5,983 nucleotides of DNA from Candidatus Woesearchaeota archaeon (GTDB lineage: Archaea; Nanobdellota; Nanobdellia; Woesearchaeales; CG1-02-33-12), in contig PWVO01000042.1 in assembly GCA_003561825.1 (NCBI GenBank), forward strand, positions 1-5,983, written 5' to 3'. Below the pieces are notes generated by a model. The model saw only the letters and a list, made by a program, of their open reading frames with translations, did no database searches and was not told where the DNA came from. This document shows, piece by piece, positions 4,649-5,983 of the stretch. Each line of letters starts with the position of its first letter. Within the stretch, counting starts at the first letter, position 1. A program made the position numbers and the translations under genes.

Positions 4649-4657
4649 GAAAAAGAA

Positions 4658-4664
4658 TTTTTTT
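4658..4664 (+). terminator. T7 tract, candidate oligo-T terminator for the signal peptidase transcript
   Basis: Seven consecutive T bases follow the microprotein stop by 37 bases. Archaeal RNA polymerase can terminate at oligo-T without a hairpin. The tract lies between the TATA box and start codon of the next gene, so it would stop upstream transcripts without affecting that gene's own mRNA. Confidence 0.4.
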
Positions 4665-4669
4665 CTCCA

Positions 4670-5578
4670 ATGAACATAAGCAGCCTTAGCGCCGAAGAAG
4701 CCCAGGAACTTAAAAAAGCAGGCAAAATAGCAGCCCAGGCATTGGAATTCTGCAAAAAAAACATAAAAAAAGGATCAAACATGCTTGAAGCTGTTAAAAA
4801 AACAGACCAGAAAATCCTCGACATGGGAGGCCATCCGGCATTTCCTTCTCAAATCTCAATGGACCAGATTGCAGCACATTTCTGCCCAGTAAAAAACGAC
4901 AACCCTGTTTTTTCAGGCCAGCTCCTGAAAATAGACATAGGCGCTCATGTCAATGGATTTATAGGCGACAATGCATGCACAATTGACCTTTCCGGGGAAA
5001 ATAATGATCTGGCAGAAGCCTCAGAAGATGCCCTGAAAAACGCCATAAAAGCAATTGCTCCTGGTGTAAAAATATGCGAGATAGGAAGAATAATACAGGA
5101 GACAATCTCAGGCTACGGCTTTTCCCCGATAAGAAATCTCGGCGGCCACGGGCTCGGCAGATACAGCATACACGAGAAGCCTACAATCCCAAATTATGAC
5201 AATGGAGACCAGAGGGAAATCAATGAAGGAGACATTTTTGCAGTAGAGCCATTTGCAACAAAAGGCCATGGTGTTGTAATTGAAACCTCAAACCCTACAA
5301 TCTTCTCATTTATCAAAAACAAGCCAGTAAGAGACAATACCTCAAGGCAAATCCTTAATGAGATCAGAAATTACCATAACCTTCCTTTTGCAAAATGGTG
5401 GCTGGAGGAAAAATATCCCTCTTTTAAACTAAACTTTGCACTAAAGCAGATGGCAAACATGGGGATCATAAAAGAATACCCTCCATTGGCAGACTCAGGC
5501 AGCGGGCTTGTAAGCCAGGCAGAACACACAATTCTTGTAGAGGACAAAGCAAGAATACTTACAGCAGCAGAAGACTAA
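4670..5578 (+). CDS. map: Methionine aminopeptidase, type II
   Basis: This metalloenzyme removes the initiator methionine from new proteins in the cytoplasm. The protein has 302 residues, close to the archaeal norm (about 295). The five metal ligands of the pita-bread fold are visible: Asp89 (KIDIGAH), Asp100 (IGDNA), His160 (GGHGLG), Glu193 (AVEPFA) and Glu285 (SQAEHTIL). Spacings of 11, 60, 33 and 92 residues nearly equal those of the Pyrococcus enzyme. His70 in AAHFCP is the substrate-binding histidine region. Residues 215-275 contain the helical insert that defines type II, seen as NKPVRDNTSRQIL and the KWWLEEKYPSF segment. The frame is closed by TAA at 4646-4648 inside the TATA box, so the ATG at 4670 is the only good start and the mRNA is probably leaderless. 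Its stop overlaps the convergent gene by four bases. Confidence 0.96.
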   Translation: MNISSLSAEEAQELKKAGKIAAQALEFCKKNIKKGSNMLEAVKKTDQKILDMGGHPAFPSQISMDQIAAHFCPVKNDNPVFSGQLLKIDIGAHVNGFIGDNACTIDLSGENNDLAEASEDALKNAIKAIAPGVKICEIGRIIQETISGYGFSPIRNLGGHGLGRYSIHEKPTIPNYDNGDQREINEGDIFAVEPFATKGHGVVIETSNPTIFSFIKNKPVRDNTSRQILNEIRNYHNLPFAKWWLEEKYPSFKLNFALKQMANMGIIKEYPPLADSGSGLVSQAEHTILVEDKARILTAAED

Positions 5579-5982
5579 GCTTTCAGATTTAAAGGAGGCT
5601 TTCTCAACTCTTTAAGCCATAAAAGCCCTATCTTAATCATTTCCTTGTTAAAAGAGTCAGAAACCCTGTAAGTCTTCTTATAAAGGTCGTAATAAATCAT
5701 CCCCATGCTTTTCATGGGCGTTAAAATCCTGTCATAAAACTGCCTTTTGTTGTAAGAAAGCTTAACCTTTTTCCCCCTGTATGCAGGCTCATCAATCTCA
5801 GCAATCAGGTTTCCCTCGTGAAGCTTAGTTGCAAAAACAGACATCTCTGTCTTACCAATCTCGCCCCCGTTTTCCTTCATATACTGTATTAAAAGCTTGC
5901 CAACTATCTGCTGCTGCTTTGTAGCAAAAACTACAGAAAAAACATCCTCAGATAGGTTAAACCTGTCAAATAAAATTACCAT
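5575..5982 (-). CDS. Probable winged-helix protein of unknown function
   Basis: A 135-residue protein, rich in Lys and Tyr, with no signal peptide or membrane span. Helices at about 22-38 (TKQQQIVGKLLIQYMKENG) and 43-55 are followed by a basic loop, then KLSYNKRQFYDRILTPMKSMG (74-94) and a likely beta hairpin MIYYDLYKKTYRVS (95-108). This helix-turn-helix plus wing order suggests a winged-helix nucleic-acid-binding domain; the family name is not known to me and the function is inferred only from that shape. The ATG at 5982 lies one base from the window edge, so a start further upstream cannot be excluded and no promoter can be seen. The TAG stop overlaps the TAA of the convergent aminopeptidase gene. 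Confidence 0.75.
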   Translation of the reverse strand: MVILFDRFNLSEDVFSVVFATKQQQIVGKLLIQYMKENGGEIGKTEMSVFATKLHEGNLIAEIDEPAYRGKKVKLSYNKRQFYDRILTPMKSMGMIYYDLYKKTYRVSDSFNKEMIKIGLLWLKELRKPPLNLKA

Positions 5983-5983
5983 A

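Noticed and set aside
1..5983. tRNA, rRNA, CRISPR repeats, insertion sequences, attachment sites
   Set aside because: Scanned by eye on both strands. No cloverleaf arms, repeat-spacer pattern, transposase motif or terminal inverted repeats were found.

Overview
This 5,983-base window is AT-rich and reads as archaeal chromosome. Five probable BRE/TATA promoters lie about 25-55 bases before start codons, two plus-strand genes look leaderless, and several others carry Shine-Dalgarno sites complementary to an archaeal 16S 3' end. Gene content agrees: a DUF1931-type histone-fold protein, an archaeal/eukaryal-type (Ser-His-Asp) signal peptidase and a type II methionine aminopeptidase. The mix of very short intergenic gaps and unassigned conserved-looking proteins fits a DPANN archaeon (Woesearchaeota/Pacearchaeota-like). 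That placement is an impression from gene style and was not tested phylogenetically.

Positions 1-2684 (minus strand) hold a compact run transcribed right to left: rubrerythrin, a CPWC glutaredoxin-like redoxin, thioredoxin-reductase-like flavoprotein, desulfoferrodoxin (superoxide reductase) and endonuclease III, which is cut by the left edge. Gaps range from 27 bases to an 8-base overlap, so this is very probably one operon. Together the products can reduce superoxide to peroxide (desulfoferrodoxin), reduce peroxide to water (rubrerythrin), provide a flavin-disulfide electron path (reductase and redoxin) and repair oxidised pyrimidines (endonuclease III). A 13-base palindrome sits at the predicted transcription start and is a candidate redox or metal operator.

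Positions 2685-2823 are a divergent promoter region, followed on the plus strand by the histone-fold gene (2824-3006). Its stop codon lies directly against that of a convergent minus-strand pair (3001-3883) encoding two overlapping coiled-coil proteins of unknown function.

Positions 3884-4033 are a second divergent promoter region. It is followed on the plus strand by a signal peptidase (4034-4540), a probable 25-residue single-span membrane microprotein (4543-4620) and methionine aminopeptidase (4670-5578), a small neighbourhood of N-terminal protein maturation. Signal peptidase and aminopeptidase each have their own promoter at leaderless spacing. The aminopeptidase gene ends in a 4-base convergent overlap with a probable winged-helix protein (5575-5982), whose start lies at the right edge.

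No gene-free stretch reaches 300 bases. I saw no tRNA, rRNA, CRISPR array, insertion sequence or attachment site.
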